DNA of 64,000 nucleotides from the NCBI GenBank assembly GCA_024663395.1, contig JANFAH010000015.1, positions 1,240,001 through 1,304,000 on the forward strand, written 5' to 3'. Positions 12,312 through 23,985 of this stretch are shown piece after piece. Position numbers and translations under genes: made by a program. Numbering within the stretch: position 1 is the stretch's first letter; the number at the start of each line of letters is the position of its first letter. This DNA comes from Pisolithus tinctorius. Its lineage: Eukaryota; Basidiomycota; Agaricomycetes; Boletales; Pisolithaceae. The notes under the pieces are model-generated. The model saw nothing but the letters and a program-made list of their open reading frames with translations, had not been told where the DNA came from and ran no database searches.

Positions 12312-13288
12312 CCGGGATATCCCATCTCTGTATAGTTTGAATCGCTGCCATGAAGAGATCAAGAACCTCGTAGGTAACCCAACAAGGAAAGTTGTATCGG
12401 CATCAGGGAATATTTTTGACATCAATGACATTGCAAATTCTATTGCTAAGGTTCGTGCATTCTTGCCTTTTGATCACCACCGACAAACCATTTATTCCAG
12501 GACTATGCCAATCTGCTCACTCGGTTTGCAATGCAAGACTGTCCAGAAGATGGTGGGGAAGGGATGTCACAGGTTTTCAATGGCGGGAAATTACTTCATG
12601 AACTTCCTTCTCCTCCTGCCATTCGAGTAGATGGAACTGTTACAAGAATGCTCGGGTGACTATTTTTTCCCTGAACACTTTTTCCTTGCAGCTCCAGAAG
12701 CCATAGCTGGCAGCGCAACAGGATTCCTTCCAACGAAGGCTGTGTATGCTCTTGGACAGGCAGCTACACGAACTGAGGTACATTCACTGCATTATATTTT
12801 GGTTTTGAAGTAATTGAATGTATTCACAGGTGGGTTTTATTATCAGTGATGAGAGAGAGATTATCCCAACTGCCTCATTTCGGAGATCATTCGAGGAAAT
12901 ATCCCACTGCCCCTCAGAACTTGCTTGTGGGCTAACCAAGAGCTCGAAAAAAAGTGGGTCACTCTGTCCTAATGTGTGGCACAGAAAGTCAGGTGGCTGG
13001 ATGGTGTACAATGTACTGCTGATAATTTTCATGGACAATGTCTCTGGGAACATCTCAAAGCAATGGAACAAACACCACGTGATATATGTAATGAATGTGA
13101 ACCTTCCTTGGGAAATGTTAGAACAAGAATTCTATGTGCATTTCATGACGTCTTCTCCTCATGTGGCTCCAATGGAGCTGATGCATGCAATGAAAGAATC
13201 CATTTCATAAGTACAACAACCCTTTGAGATTCTTTTGTATGAACCTGGTGTAGGGAGCCATATACTCCCTGAGGCTGGAACAGGAATC

Positions 13289-14285
13289 TGTCACTAAATT
13301 CTGCAGGCCTCTATGACAAACCCATTTCAGAATTTTTCGGAATTTTTCCCACTGGTGTCCTCACATTTCCTCCCAACCCCTGTCCCCTTCAGAGTCTCTA
13401 CCGACCTTCAGCGTGTTGCTCAGTCATCAAAAGGCTGATCCGGAAATGCTGCATTCGCGCAGAGTCATCCGGAATTCGGTAGCCATGCCATTGCTCAGCC
13501 ATGTCACCAGTCATCCATGCCACTTACCTCTAAAAAACCCTGGTTTCCCCTGTCACCCTAAATCCTGCAAGCTGGACTTCATGCCAGTACGCTATCCTCT
13601 GCCCTCCTGTGCCACTCCGCTCCACCTCCCACTTGCACACATACTCTCATTCTGTTGGAAGATACCCCTTACTGTTGTCCCATTCTTACTCTTGTCTACT
13701 ACCCACTGGACTATTTCACGTGCATCTGTATTTTGCTGATGTCTGACATCCTTCCCTTTATTTTCCGGTCTTTTAGTTTTTCCGCCCCACCTTACTCCAA
13801 CTCATACCTACTTTTCCTGTACTATATAATTCTGCCATAGCGTCGGAAATATACCACCCACCTTTGGAGTCGCTATCTGTGTGTGTTCTGCAAGTTCGAG
13901 AGTTCCCAGAGTCTAGAGAGCATATATAGAGTCTACAGTGTCTTCAGTGTCCCCAGTGGTCTTGGTGTCTCCTGTGCCCTATAGTCCTGCACACCTTATC
14001 CTGTGCCCCTTTTGCTTTGGATTCACTCTTCTTGATGCATAGTGGCCTCCTGGAATTTCGTATACCCATCTCGCTGTTCCTTGCACATCCGTACCTGCCC
14101 AGAATTAAATTCCGCGGCCCTCGCTTGAATTCCCCACTCCCTTCTAGCTTTATTCTCGGCTTCTCCTTCCACACAGCATCCCTTGGGACAATCCTAGGGA
14201 ATTCTCCCTTCAGCCTTCCCCTAGTCACATGCTTCCCTGAAGTCGTGTCCCACACCAGTGTTACAACAGGAATGTGGCAGAGTCA
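13289..14285. mobile_element. Second LTR-type insertion (probable solo LTR, 997 bp) in the transposase-like gene
   Basis: The insert begins TGTCACTAAATTCTGC and ends GTGGCAGAGTCA. GGAATC flanks it on both sides (13283-13288 and 14286-14291), a 5-6 bp target duplication. Cutting it out restores a continuous frame: SHILPEAGTGI followed by IAWDCRDEEEV. Inside are TATA-like stretches (TATATAA at 13825; CATATATAG at 13921) and no coding sequence I can recognise. The start TGTCAC is shared with the 10461-12311 insertion, but the rest of the two sequences is not obviously the same, so they are probably different LTR families. Confidence 0.75.
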
Positions 14286-16411
14286 GGAATCATAGCCTGG
14301 GATTGCAGAGATGAAGAAGAGGTGATGTTGATTCCTCAAGTGCTATTTCTTGCAGGCGACAATCCAATGCAAGGTGAGGAATGCAGTCAAGCTGGCTTGA
14401 GTTGCAACCATTTCTGCTGAACGTGCAATGTTGGGGGTAAGAAGGAACACAAGGAGTCGGATGTGGGATATTGTAGTCTATTCAAGGTCGGTTCGGCATT
14501 CATTTCACTCCATGTCACTAATGAATAAATATTGCACAGTCAGGAAACCTTCGTACGCCTGAGGGAATGGTGAACACAATCAAGGAGCAGTTTAGCCTAG
14601 CGATGCTATCAGGTGCTACGGAAAAGGTCAAGACTTCTGTATCAACAACCGGCATTCGAGATTCAATTTCACTTGGCATATTAAATACAGTGATTGAACT
14701 GGGCAAGAGCCTTCACAAGCAGCGAGCTGGCACTTCTTCTAAGCCCAAAAGTGAAGTTAGGGAGGTGTTAGAGAAGGAACTCACTGGATTTCTTCAGGGA
14801 AGGGTATTGGAGGATGCAATAAATCCACTCCTGGGTATGAAAGGTCAGTACTTTACTCCTGGACTGTGACCATGCTGAGATGAAAATTTGTAGATGTGAA
14901 TATCCATCTAGACATGCCAATGGAGATCCTGCATATGATACTTCTTGGTGTCATGAAGTACTTCTGGGGCCAAACAGTCTTCCTCCTCAAAAAAGCAAAC
15001 CTTGTCTCTACATTTCAAAGCCGCTTGGATGCCATCGATCAGGACAGACTCAATGTGCCAAGTCTCAATGTGGAGTATATTTGCTGCTACAAGGGTGGAC
15101 TCATTGGAAAACACTTCAAGAGTTTGGCCCAAGTCATGCCATTTGTCATTCATGATCTCGTCCTGCAGCATGTGATGGATGGATGGACAAGTATTGGAGA
15201 ATTGGTGGTGCTCCTTTGGCACACAAAGATTGACAATACCGATGAATACTTGGTGAGTTATTTTGGTTATTTTCAAGTAGCATGTGCTTATTAGTATAAC
15301 CAGGCATGTCTCTCTCAGATGATAGAAGACTTTCTCAATGTCACCTGTATCTGTGCTCTGAGCATTCTCATTTCAAAGCCAAAATTTCACTTCCTTGTCC
15401 ATCTCCCCATGTACATTCGTCGCTTCAGACCTGTGCTTCTCTTCTCAACAGAACGCTATGAATCATACAACCACATGTTCCAACTCTCCTGCATACATAG
15501 CAGCTGACACAGCCCAAGTCAAGACTCCTGTTGGAAATTTGCATGTCTTGATCAGGTCAAGCATATATTGACTGGGGGCTTCTGGTATGAGCCACAGCTG
15601 CAAAAGTGGGTTCAGGCTGCACCAGCAGTCTTGGATTTCTTATCAGAACATCCGGAACACACCAGGCTCCTTGGAATCAAGGTCAATGATGAGGCTCCGA
15701 CAACGCTCTGTGGTAATTGGCTTTACTTGTCCTCCAATCATTGCATGCTGACAGTTTCATCAAGGAACTGGTCATATTACTTGAATCAAGGGTACAAATG
15801 GGAAGACCGAAATCTCGAAGGCCGTACATTGGAAGATGACACAATGCACCCAGATCAATGCCTCCCTGTCAGCCCCAGATCAATACATTTACCAAGCCAA
15901 CTTGTTCATCTCCAAGCACAGCAAGAAAGTTAAACTCGGCAGTCACGTCATATTTCTTTATCCTACAACTGATTCCAGATTCTCTGTCAGATGTATCATA
16001 GAAGTGCTAATACACAATGCTTTCCATCGCAGTGTCGTGCACATTGCCATTCAGGTGCTCTCGTTCTCGGCTTTGCACCCATTGATTCATCTTCCATGTT
16101 TGGAACTCAGCGATGACAAGATCATTGTGTCACCAGATGTGAGTACTTGTTTCCCGTATCTCAGACTTTCACTCAGTAATTCTAAGGATGTAATTTGCAT
16201 TGTGAATGTGCAGCACAACTGTGTTGACTTGAAGTGCGCCAGCTTTGTAAACCATGCCATTTGTCAGGAAAGGTCCAAGACAACACAAGTGCAGAAAGCC
16301 ATTCATCATGAGCCCACACGAAAATATCTGCTGAACACATATTCGATTCACAACTACACCCATATCCGCAGAGCTCTCCCCCCCTCATTACGACAAACGC
16401 CACTCTGAGTC

Positions 16412-18870
16412 TTGGATGATATCCAACATACCCAATGTAACACTGCCCAGCAGGTTCAGCAAAAGAAGGCACAGAAACATGATGGGGAAGGTGCATTGGA
16501 GGTGGATACAAGCATGAACATGTTTGATCAAGCCCAACCTAAGGCAAGGCAGTCAAGGGGCAAGAAACAGTCTACACAAACAGCCCATGCATGGAAGCCA
16601 TCTTCGGCCGCAGAACCCATTATGGTGCACACTACTTCTGCAGCGGTAGTGTCCCACCAACCTATAATCAACCCAATCGCCATTCTGGGACCCAGCCAGC
16701 TCTCAGCAACTGGACTGTTTCCAATGCACACTCCGCTCGTCTCACCAGTTGCTCATCAGCCTCCATTGAACCACCCAACTGCCATGCCTGGTGCACCTGG
16801 CTCACTATTATACCATTCATATCTCCCCCACCAGGACCTGTCTTATGTCCCCTGGGGCCCAGCTCAATCCCACTTATTTCCCCACCCACTTACTATTCCA
16901 GTGGTTTACCAGAATAATCTGTATTTTGCTAGTACTTCAGATCAGCATGTTTCCTCAGCTCCCCCCCCATCCTTTTCCAGCGCCCCATAATTTCAATTCA
17001 CTTATATCATTCACACTGTTGTATAGTCCTTGAATATGAGTCATTGTGAACATACTTTGCAATGCAGCTGCAACTTTGAGGGTGTGGCCTGTTGACATAA
17101 TGTGCTTATTACAGCAAATAAAACAAACTGTATTCAGCTCGACACTTGCCCTGGTGGTCTGCAAGTCGCTCGATACATGTTTTGAAACTACCAACTGCGA
17201 TCAAGCTCTGCACCAGGCGCACGCATTTCTAGTTCACATCAAACTGTATCAGGTTCATCTGCAGGCTCCCGACCTGGAACACCTGCACTAAGTGCTGCAA
17301 CAATGTCCTTTGGGCAACACGATGGTCCTGCAATCACGGTATCTGCTGGAACAACGTTGGATGTTCCTCGTTCCCTCTGGGCGCGTAGTGCCTCTGCTTG
17401 TTCATTTGATGAACCAATCTCAATCAGTGTGCAACATGAGCAGGAAGACAATATCGAGTTGCTCCAGATGGATTCACAGTGGACAAAACACCTCAAGCTC
17501 TATGTGAAAACCCTTTGTGAAGCTCACCAAATCCCTGACAAGACACTGATGGATTTCATTGATGTTCGTCCTCTTCCTTTTAATTTTCATACATTCTTTG
17601 GATTATCGTTGCCTTCTAGACAGGCAATGTATTCTATATGCTCATAGATATAAAGGCCCACCTTGTCAAGTCAGAAGTGGCCCAGAAAAGCACCCAATTT
17701 CAAACTTTACAAGAGGCATTGAGGGGGAAGGACTTCGAAGTAAGTTTTTTGTATATGTTGATACATTATGAACATCCTGTCACTTCTCCATGGTAGGCTG
17801 GCTTGCACACACACCTTGTAGCGTGTATGTTGTCCCCAAACCTCATGGCCTATGTCACCGATACACAGCAACATATAATGGTGCATTGGTAGGTATCACT
17901 GTACTTGGTACTAACATCCTACCCAGGAATTCATTTCTGAACATCCTGACATGTTCAAGGTGCTGGCGGCTGTCCTCGACGATGCAGAGCTCAAAGGCAT
18001 CCTTGGAAAGCTGGTAATGAAGTCATTGGCTGGTATTTGGAGTACTCTGAAGTCCCAGGTAATGTAGTGTCTAATTTATTATGTGCTTTCTCAATCCTCT
18101 TCTAGCTTATCACGTCAATTGTGAAGAAGACCGCATCATTGATGTAACGAAAGTTTTGGTGCGATCCAGCTCTGGCATGGAAACAGAGGTTTCACATTGG
18201 AATCGAGTGGCTTTCCTGGTATGCACCCATTCTTTCTGGTAGACAAACTACTAAATTTATTACCTAGCATTGTTGTCTACAGATTTTTCTAATCAGAACC
18301 AGTGATCATCATATCACTTCATTGGATGCCTGCTACATGGCCCACCTTCTTCCAATGCTCAAGTCTGATATGCATGCCAAAATTCAGCAAGACATGGGAA
18401 AGGACCTTGACGATCCCAAGGAGCAGACACAGGAAGGTGACAGGGAGGGTCAAGGAGATGGCATAGGCGATGTATGTGTGACTGCTGCTACAGAGGACTT
18501 GGATGGCTCTTTCTTCAATGACACCACACCCCTGGAGGATGATGCTGACAGTCCTGTAGATGGCAAGGACTCCAATGCCGATGGCATTGATGACCTCAAC
18601 AATGACAATTCAGGATTCGGATTGAATGGCAAACTCATTTGGTTTAACCATCAGAAATTTTGGAATTATGTTGACTACATGCTTGCACTTCTGCGCAACA
18701 CATCCCGCAAGGCCACTAACTTGAAGGAGGACTATGAAAAGGAGATCAACCGGTATGTCGCGTAAACCTCTAATATCTGCTCTACTTAATTGTTCAACCC
18801 AGAATCATGGTCCAGATTTTTCAGGACAATCTTCAAGACTGTCCTGGTACCAGAAAAGGTTCCCAATTAG
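16412..18870 (+). pseudogene. Second gene of the DNA transposon, decayed accessory protein
   Basis: The first part (16412-16990) is low-complexity, rich in Pro, Ser, His and Gln. After introns, a Ser/Gly/Pro linker (SGSSAGSRPGTPALSAATMS) leads to a helical region: DSQWTKHLKLYVKTLCEAHQ, DKTLMDFID, then QTLQEALRGKDFE, AGLHTHLVACMLSPNLMAYV, EFISEHPDMFKVLAAVLDDA, and MVQIFQDNLQDCPGTRKVPN before the stop at 18868. An acidic stretch (about 18400-18600) is rich in Asp/Gly. Such a protein often accompanies the transposase-like gene in mushroom genomes; its role is unknown. A one-base frameshift near 18130-18140 separates LITSIVKKT from VLVRSSSGMETEVSHWNRV, so the gene appears dead. Confidence 0.6.
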
Positions 18871-19441
18871 TAGCCATCATCCATCCTCCTTGGCAGTCCA
18901 CTATTCAGCACGAGCTCATGTGGTAGCCCATCTCTACTAGATCATAATACTTTGCATTGATTGTTTGTATATACCATGCAATTGATTCATTTCCATGCAG
19001 TAATGTGTGATATCATCATTCAGTATCAGTATGTATATGCTGCATATACAGGACAGGGAAGGTATAGCCTGTATACTCAACCAAGCATATGATAGATACA
19101 TGGCAGGTATAGCCCAATACTCGAGCCAAGCATACAGCCTATGTGTGGCAAGGTATAGCTTGTATAATTGATTAAGTATTGGACCTATATAAGGGAGCGC
19201 GCATCAACCCAATACATGGCAATGGGTATCAAGTGTGTCATGGCATTAGTAGATCGGAAACATACTCTAATCTAGATACTTGACGGTCAGCTGGGTTGTG
19301 ATACACAGTCTATCCTTTACAGAGACCTAGCAGGGATCTAGTTTGCACCTATCGCATAACTAGTTGTCAAGCAACATGCTGTAAATTTTAAAATTACTGT
19401 ATTTATAACAGACAGAAAAGACCCGCATGGCATAATTTGTA
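18871..19441. other. Spacer with LTR-like sequence
   Basis: From about 19007 the sequence starts TGTGATATCATC. It contains repeated GGTATAGC(C/T).(G)TATA motifs near 19065, 19110 and 19150, and a TATA-like CCTATATAAGGG at 19191, and it reaches GTCAAGCAACA near 19376. This layout resembles a Copia-type solo LTR, but I found no target duplication, so the call is tentative. Confidence 0.3.
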
Positions 19442-19990
19442 CAACCATTTCGGAAATTCTTGTCTGAGTGGTGCAAATGCACATTAAAAATCAAAAAATC
19501 AAAAAAAAATCAGAAAAACCAACAACACGCTGCAGAACACAATTTTCACCTTGGTATATTGCAAAATCAGTGCTGGCATGAAGGAAAGAGCATCAGAACT
19601 GCTTGAGGAAGGCTACTAAGGGGATGGAAGAAGTCACAGGTGTGCTGGGTGTGTTGGCCTGCAGTGTCAACTGTTGGGCTGCAAAATTCAAACTATGAGC
19701 AGCCAGATCATGCCAAATGGCTGTCCATCTGATTGAGCATGTATCAATAGCAGAATAGCATTGATAAAGAGGTAGAAAGGGTAGAATTCAGCCCCCCCAA
19801 AAATTGAGCAAGCCTGGGCTTGAACTCCTAGGAGCCCAAGCTCGAGATTATCAATGACAGCACTATGGACATTTGTAACGACAGTCCTGAGGAGCTCGAC
19901 AAGTCTGCGGATGAGGAAATATTGAACCCAAAAAAATCGAGCATGCCCGGACTTGAACTCATGCCCTGAGATGCCCTAAGCAAAAAGTTA
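19442..19990 (-). repeat. Inverted repeat, left arm (~549 bp), tRNA-like head at inner end
   Basis: On the minus strand this arm reads from near the centre outwards and closely matches the right arm at 20133-20671. Its outer end is CAACCATTTCGGAAATTC preceded by TA (19440-19441). At and just beyond the inner end, on the minus strand, a box A-like TTGCCATAACGGTAACG (19998-20014) is followed by a box B-like GAGTTCAAGTCC (19949-19960) and a T7 tract, as in Pol III genes. A second box B-like GAGTTCAAGCC...T5 lies further along the arm. Confidence 0.8.
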
Positions 19991-20132
19991 CTCATATCGT
20001 TACCGTTATGGCAAGTGCTCATCAATTATTAGTGGTAATAATTTCTATATAGCTGAATGAAGCCATCTAGTCATAGAACAATCGTCGTTGATATCTGCTG
20101 ATCCCTATATAGTCCAATGGGAATATTATGTA

Positions 20133-20671
20133 CTTTTTTTTGCTAAGGGCACGAGTTCAAATCTGAGCTTGATCAATTTTTTTGCAGTTGAATATTTCCT
20201 CATCCATGGACTTGTCGAGCTTCTCAGGACCATCGTTACAAATGTCCATAATGCTGTCATTGATAATCTCGAGCTTGTGTTCCTAGGAGTTCAAGCCCAG
20301 GCTTGCTCAATTTTTGGGGGGCTGAATTCTACCCTTTCTACCTCTTTATCAATGTTATTCTGCTATTGATACATGCTCAATCAGATGGACAGCCATTTGA
20401 CACGATCTGGCTGCTCATAGTTTGAATTTTGCAGCCCAACAGTTGACGCTGCAGGCCGACACACCCAGCACACCTGCGACTTCTTCCATCCCCTTAGTAG
20501 CCTTCCTCAAGCAGTTCTGACGCTCTTTCCTTCACGCCGGCACTGATTTTGCAATATACCAAGGTGAAAATTGTGTTCTGCAGCGTGTTGTTGGTTTTTC
20601 TGATTTTTTTTTGATTTTTTGATTTTTAATGTGCATTTGCGCCACTCGGACAAGAATTTCCGAAACGGTTG
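20133..20671 (+). repeat. Inverted repeat, right arm (~539 bp), tRNA-like head at inner end
   Basis: This is the inverted partner of 19442-19990, differing mainly by transitions. The outer end is GAATTTCCGAAACGGTTG followed by TA (20672-20673). At its inner side, TAGTCCAATGGG (20110-20121) resembles box A and GAGTTCAAATC (20153-20163) resembles box B, followed by T7 at 20177-20183. A second box B-like GAGTTCAAGCC (20287-20297) is followed by T5 (20311-20315). This could be a foldback element, or two tRNA-derived SINE-like copies inserted head to head. Confidence 0.8.
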
Positions 20672-20755
20672 TATACTTGCTGTACCTCACTAAAAAAAAA
20701 TATAGCTGGGATATATTTTACGTTCGGCCGTGTAGACAAGCATCATGAATTTTGG

Positions 20756-20788
<33 letters not shown>

Positions 20789-21906
20789 GAAACAAACATA
20801 TTTTTGTTCCACGTCCAAAGGCTCTTTTGCCATCCAATCTCCACATTCCGAGTTCGACCGCGCGGTCTCCACTCGATCGGACGAGGCGGGGGTAAAAGTC
20901 GAAAGTGTTCGCATCTATATCCCTGAAGGTGACGGAATTTTCGTGTTTCAAGGCCTTCTCAAAGTCTTCTATCCAAGAATTTTGACACTAAACACACGCT
21001 GGAGGTCGTCATCGCGAACCAAGCACTGCAGCAGAGCGAGGTTTATGTTGTGGCAGGGGTCAGGCGTGGATGAAGAACGCCAGGAGGTTCGACTTTCCTA
21101 GCAGGCACTTGCTGACAGCAAACAGGTCGGTACGTAGTTGTGGGCTGCAGTTTAGCATGAAACTCGTGATAAAAGGGAAGGCAGACCCCACCGAAAAGCG
21201 TGACCGCTCACCGGCTACCCTGGAACGCTCCAAGTATACTAGGTAATAATGCAAGTGATGTGCTTCCGACCCTGCGTGGCCATGGTGTGAGGCCTGGAAT
21301 AGGAGCTGACTTGCGGCATACACCGGCCCGAGATTTTGTGCTCCAATGGGCTGCCCTTGACGATTCTGCCTCAATGTTGCTCTCATTGATTCATGGCTGA
21401 GGGGACCAAACTAACTCTTAATATCTCGGAACACCGCACCACGTTAAATTTCTCCGAGGATGTTCAACGGCTCATGCCAGATACCCGGCGGGACCGATAT
21501 TGTAGCTGGACCTGGGTGTAGCACATTGCGAGTCGCGTTGGTGCTGGGATCCTCCTGCGAGGAAACATCACTGGATTCTGTCGTAGCTGGTGAGTTCCCC
21601 GATAATTTGACCCACATGGAGTGGAACAGCATGCAATGCCTGGCCATGAGACTCTGATAGACACTGATTGGGTAGAGGTCATTATGAGTCTCTCTTGATA
21701 TGGCTTTACTTATCCCCACTGCAGCTCAGATTGTGGAAATCCGCCCACATGGTGCGGCCCATCTCCACATGTTACCCGCACACCCATAACAAGTGCGCCG
21801 ATAACTTACTCTTTGTATAAGTACTTCATCCCCAGAGTCGAGTGTATGGTTAGTTTTCCATCCCCCCTCTCTTCCGCCACCGCAGGGCGGCTCTCCACCT
21901 TCACTC
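20672..21906. other. Spacer between the repeat island and the UNC93-like gene
   Basis: It contains a 32-base A run and then sequence of more balanced composition. No open frame here shows family resemblance. The last ~100 bases, with a pyrimidine-rich stretch (about 21858-21890), would hold the 5' leader of the UNC93-like gene. Confidence 0.45.
20756..20787. repeat. Poly(A) homopolymer of 32 bases
   Basis: An uninterrupted run of 32 A lies about 85 bp outside the right inverted-repeat arm. It may be a microsatellite or the tail of an old retroposed sequence; its length is also prone to assembly error. Frames of Phe or Lys repeats across it are artefacts. Confidence 0.95.
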
Positions 21907-23985
21907 ATGCCCAGCCCAGTTGTAGAAGCTGAAAAAGTCGGCGGTGGAACGCCTACCGGCGAATATGAAGGCTCACAGCAGGTTGAGATTTTTGAGCAGC
22001 CCTCAGGATGGAAGGGATTCTGCTCTCATCCGACCGCCCAAGTCGCACTGTTGGGTTTCGTCTGTTTCATGTGTCCCGGCATGTACAACGCCCTCTCCGG
22101 TCTTGGTGGTGGTGGTCAAGTCAACCCAACGGCCCAGGCCAATGCTAGTTCCGCTCTCTATGCTACATTCGCCTTCTTCGGCTTTTTCTCGGGGTAGGTT
22201 TTGGCGCCTTCGAAAATTTTTGACGTACTTCGACTGACCTTTGGTTCAAGAACGATCAGTAATGTCCTCGGAGCTCGTGTCACTCTCATGCTGGGAACTT
22301 TGGGATATCCTCTCTATATATCCTCCTTTTTGTGCGTCTGAATTTCTTCGTTTATAGCACCCATGGTTACGCCGTCCTGATCGAGCAGAGTTGTCAACAT
22401 TCACCCCAATGCGACGGGGTATGTTATCGCGTCAGGGGCCGTTCTCGGTGTCTGTGCAGCCATGTTATGGACCGCACAGGGCTCACTCATGATGGCATAT
22501 CCCACTGAGGCACAGAAGGGATTATACATCGGCATCTTTTGGGCGGTTTTCAGCTTGGGCGGTGTGGCTGGCTCTGCCGTTGCTTTTGCTGGGGGTTTCC
22601 ACTCCACAGCGAACAGCGGTGCGTGACATGACACTCAAATGCGGCGCGTAGTATCTGACTGACGTGATGGCGAGCAGTGAGCAATGGTACTTACGTGAGA
22701 CACGATGAGGCCGATATGCTGGCAAGAACTAACGAAGAAGCTCCTGACAGATTGGTTTCTTGGTTTTGACTATTACTGGATTCTTTCTTCCGCTTCTTAT
22801 GACCAATCCCGAGATGATGACCCGGACTGACGGCACGAAGGTCGTCCTCGTTCGTCATCCATCCTGGAAGGCGGAATTCCTTAACCTGTTTGTCGCGCTT
22901 AGAACTGACCCTTGGATTGTACTGCTCTTCCCAATGTTCTTCGCTAGCAACTACTTCTACACCTGGCGTCAGTATCCATGGTCCGGGCTGTGCGTTTCGC
23001 TCACAGCGCATTTTACAGAATTCAATGACTATAATGGTACCATCTTTACCATCCGTGCGCGAGGTCTGAACAACTTCGTCTATTGGTCTGCTCAAATCTT
23101 TGGTTCGGTTTTCATCGGGCACTGCGTTCTCGACAAGAAGCGCCTCCAGCGCAGGACTCGTGCATTCCTTGGATGGGTTATCGTCTTTCCCTTGGTCTTC
23201 GTCGTCAACATATGGTCCTATTTCTACCAGAAGTGTGTATTACTTTCCACCTTCCGTGGACAACACCATTTTTGATCGCCTTGCCATCTAGGACATACAC
23301 TCGTGCATCCGAAGCTAACAATCCCAACAAGATCGACATATACGATAGCTCGTTCCCTGCACACATCTGGCTCATGATCTTTTGTGGATTCTTGGATTCG
23401 ATGTGGCAGACATACGCGTACTGGCTTATGGGCGCTATGTCAAATGACATAGCCAAGCTAGCCGTCTTCACCGGGTTCTGTAAGTTACTCTGATACGTGC
23501 GAATGTATCTTGTGCATCAGCTCACCTTTAGCGACACCTTAACATATGCACTCTGGTAGACAAGTGCCTCCAATCCTGCGGCGCGGCTGGCGTATGGCGT
23601 GCAGATGGTGTTGGGTTGCCGTGAGTGTTTCTACCCTACATGTCTTGGTCATGCAGAGTCTTCTGTTGTTCCACGACGCTAATGTTTCAACGAACAGTTA
23701 TATGAACATATTTATCTCAACGTGGGGACTGAGCGCCGCAGGCATGCTGTTTGCCCTCCCGATTGTATACTTCCGCGTTAAAGATCACACTGAACTTGAG
23801 GACGAAACACTGTAAGTGAACCCCAGAATCTTTGATCACTTTTCGGAGGCTCTATCGACCGTTCTCCTTCCCGTTCTCTTCCTGTGTTACCCGATTTACG
23901 ACGCACTTTCAGGATTCATGTACCCGGCACGGTGCAGGTAACACCTGGCCCGAGTTCGGTGGCCCCAACAGAACCTGAGGCCTGA
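21907..23985 (+). CDS. UNC93-like major facilitator superfamily transporter
   Basis: This is a polytopic membrane protein of the fungal UNC93-like/DUF895 group, whose substrates are mostly unknown. It starts MPSPVVEAEKVGGG, with a short cytosolic tail, then GWKGFCSHPTAQVALLGFVC leads into the first membrane span and MYNALSGLGGGGQVNPTAQA, the typical loop. Later exons encode ISNVLGARVTLMLGTLGYPL, the GYVIASGAVLGVCAAMLWTA span, FFLPLLMTNPEMM, the long cytosolic loop with HPSWKAEFLNLFVAL, FNDYNGTIFTIRARGLNNFV, FLGWVIVFPLVFVVNIW, PAHIWLMIFCGFLDSMWQ and FISTWGLSAAGMLFALPI. It ends SSVAPTEPEA with its stop at 23983-23985. About eight introns are present. It lies next to the transposon island and just upstream of a HET gene. 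Confidence 0.85.

Larger units (their letters stand above)
9631..16408 (+). pseudogene. Decayed transposase-like gene of a large DNA transposon
   Basis: Exon-like segments in order: a Cys/His cluster (CVVCLGSKVLHIWHTKC, from 9631); an acidic stretch (9766-10165); FLTELLFSSPRLPFSELQK and SWAKELGAR (to 10460); then, after an insertion, DIPSLYSLNRCHEEIK, GFIISDEREIIPTASF, MDNVSGNISKQWNKH and NLPWEMLEQEFYVHFMTSSP (about 13180). After a second insertion come IIAWDCRDEEEV and FLAGDNPMQGEECSQAGL, then MPMEILHMILLGVMKYFWGQ (14920-14970), GGLIGKHFKSLAQVMPF, KPKFHFLVHLPMYIRRF and NVQHNC near the end. This pattern matches proteins repeated across Agaricomycete genomes that I associate with CACTA/Plavaka-like DDE transposons; the exact superfamily is uncertain. 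It is broken by two insertions, TGA codons at 14418 and 15505, and a frameshift near 12635. Confidence 0.7.

Noticed and set aside
20718..20951. Open frames with long Phe or Lys runs
   Set aside because: They only read through the 32-base A homopolymer and have no other protein-like features.
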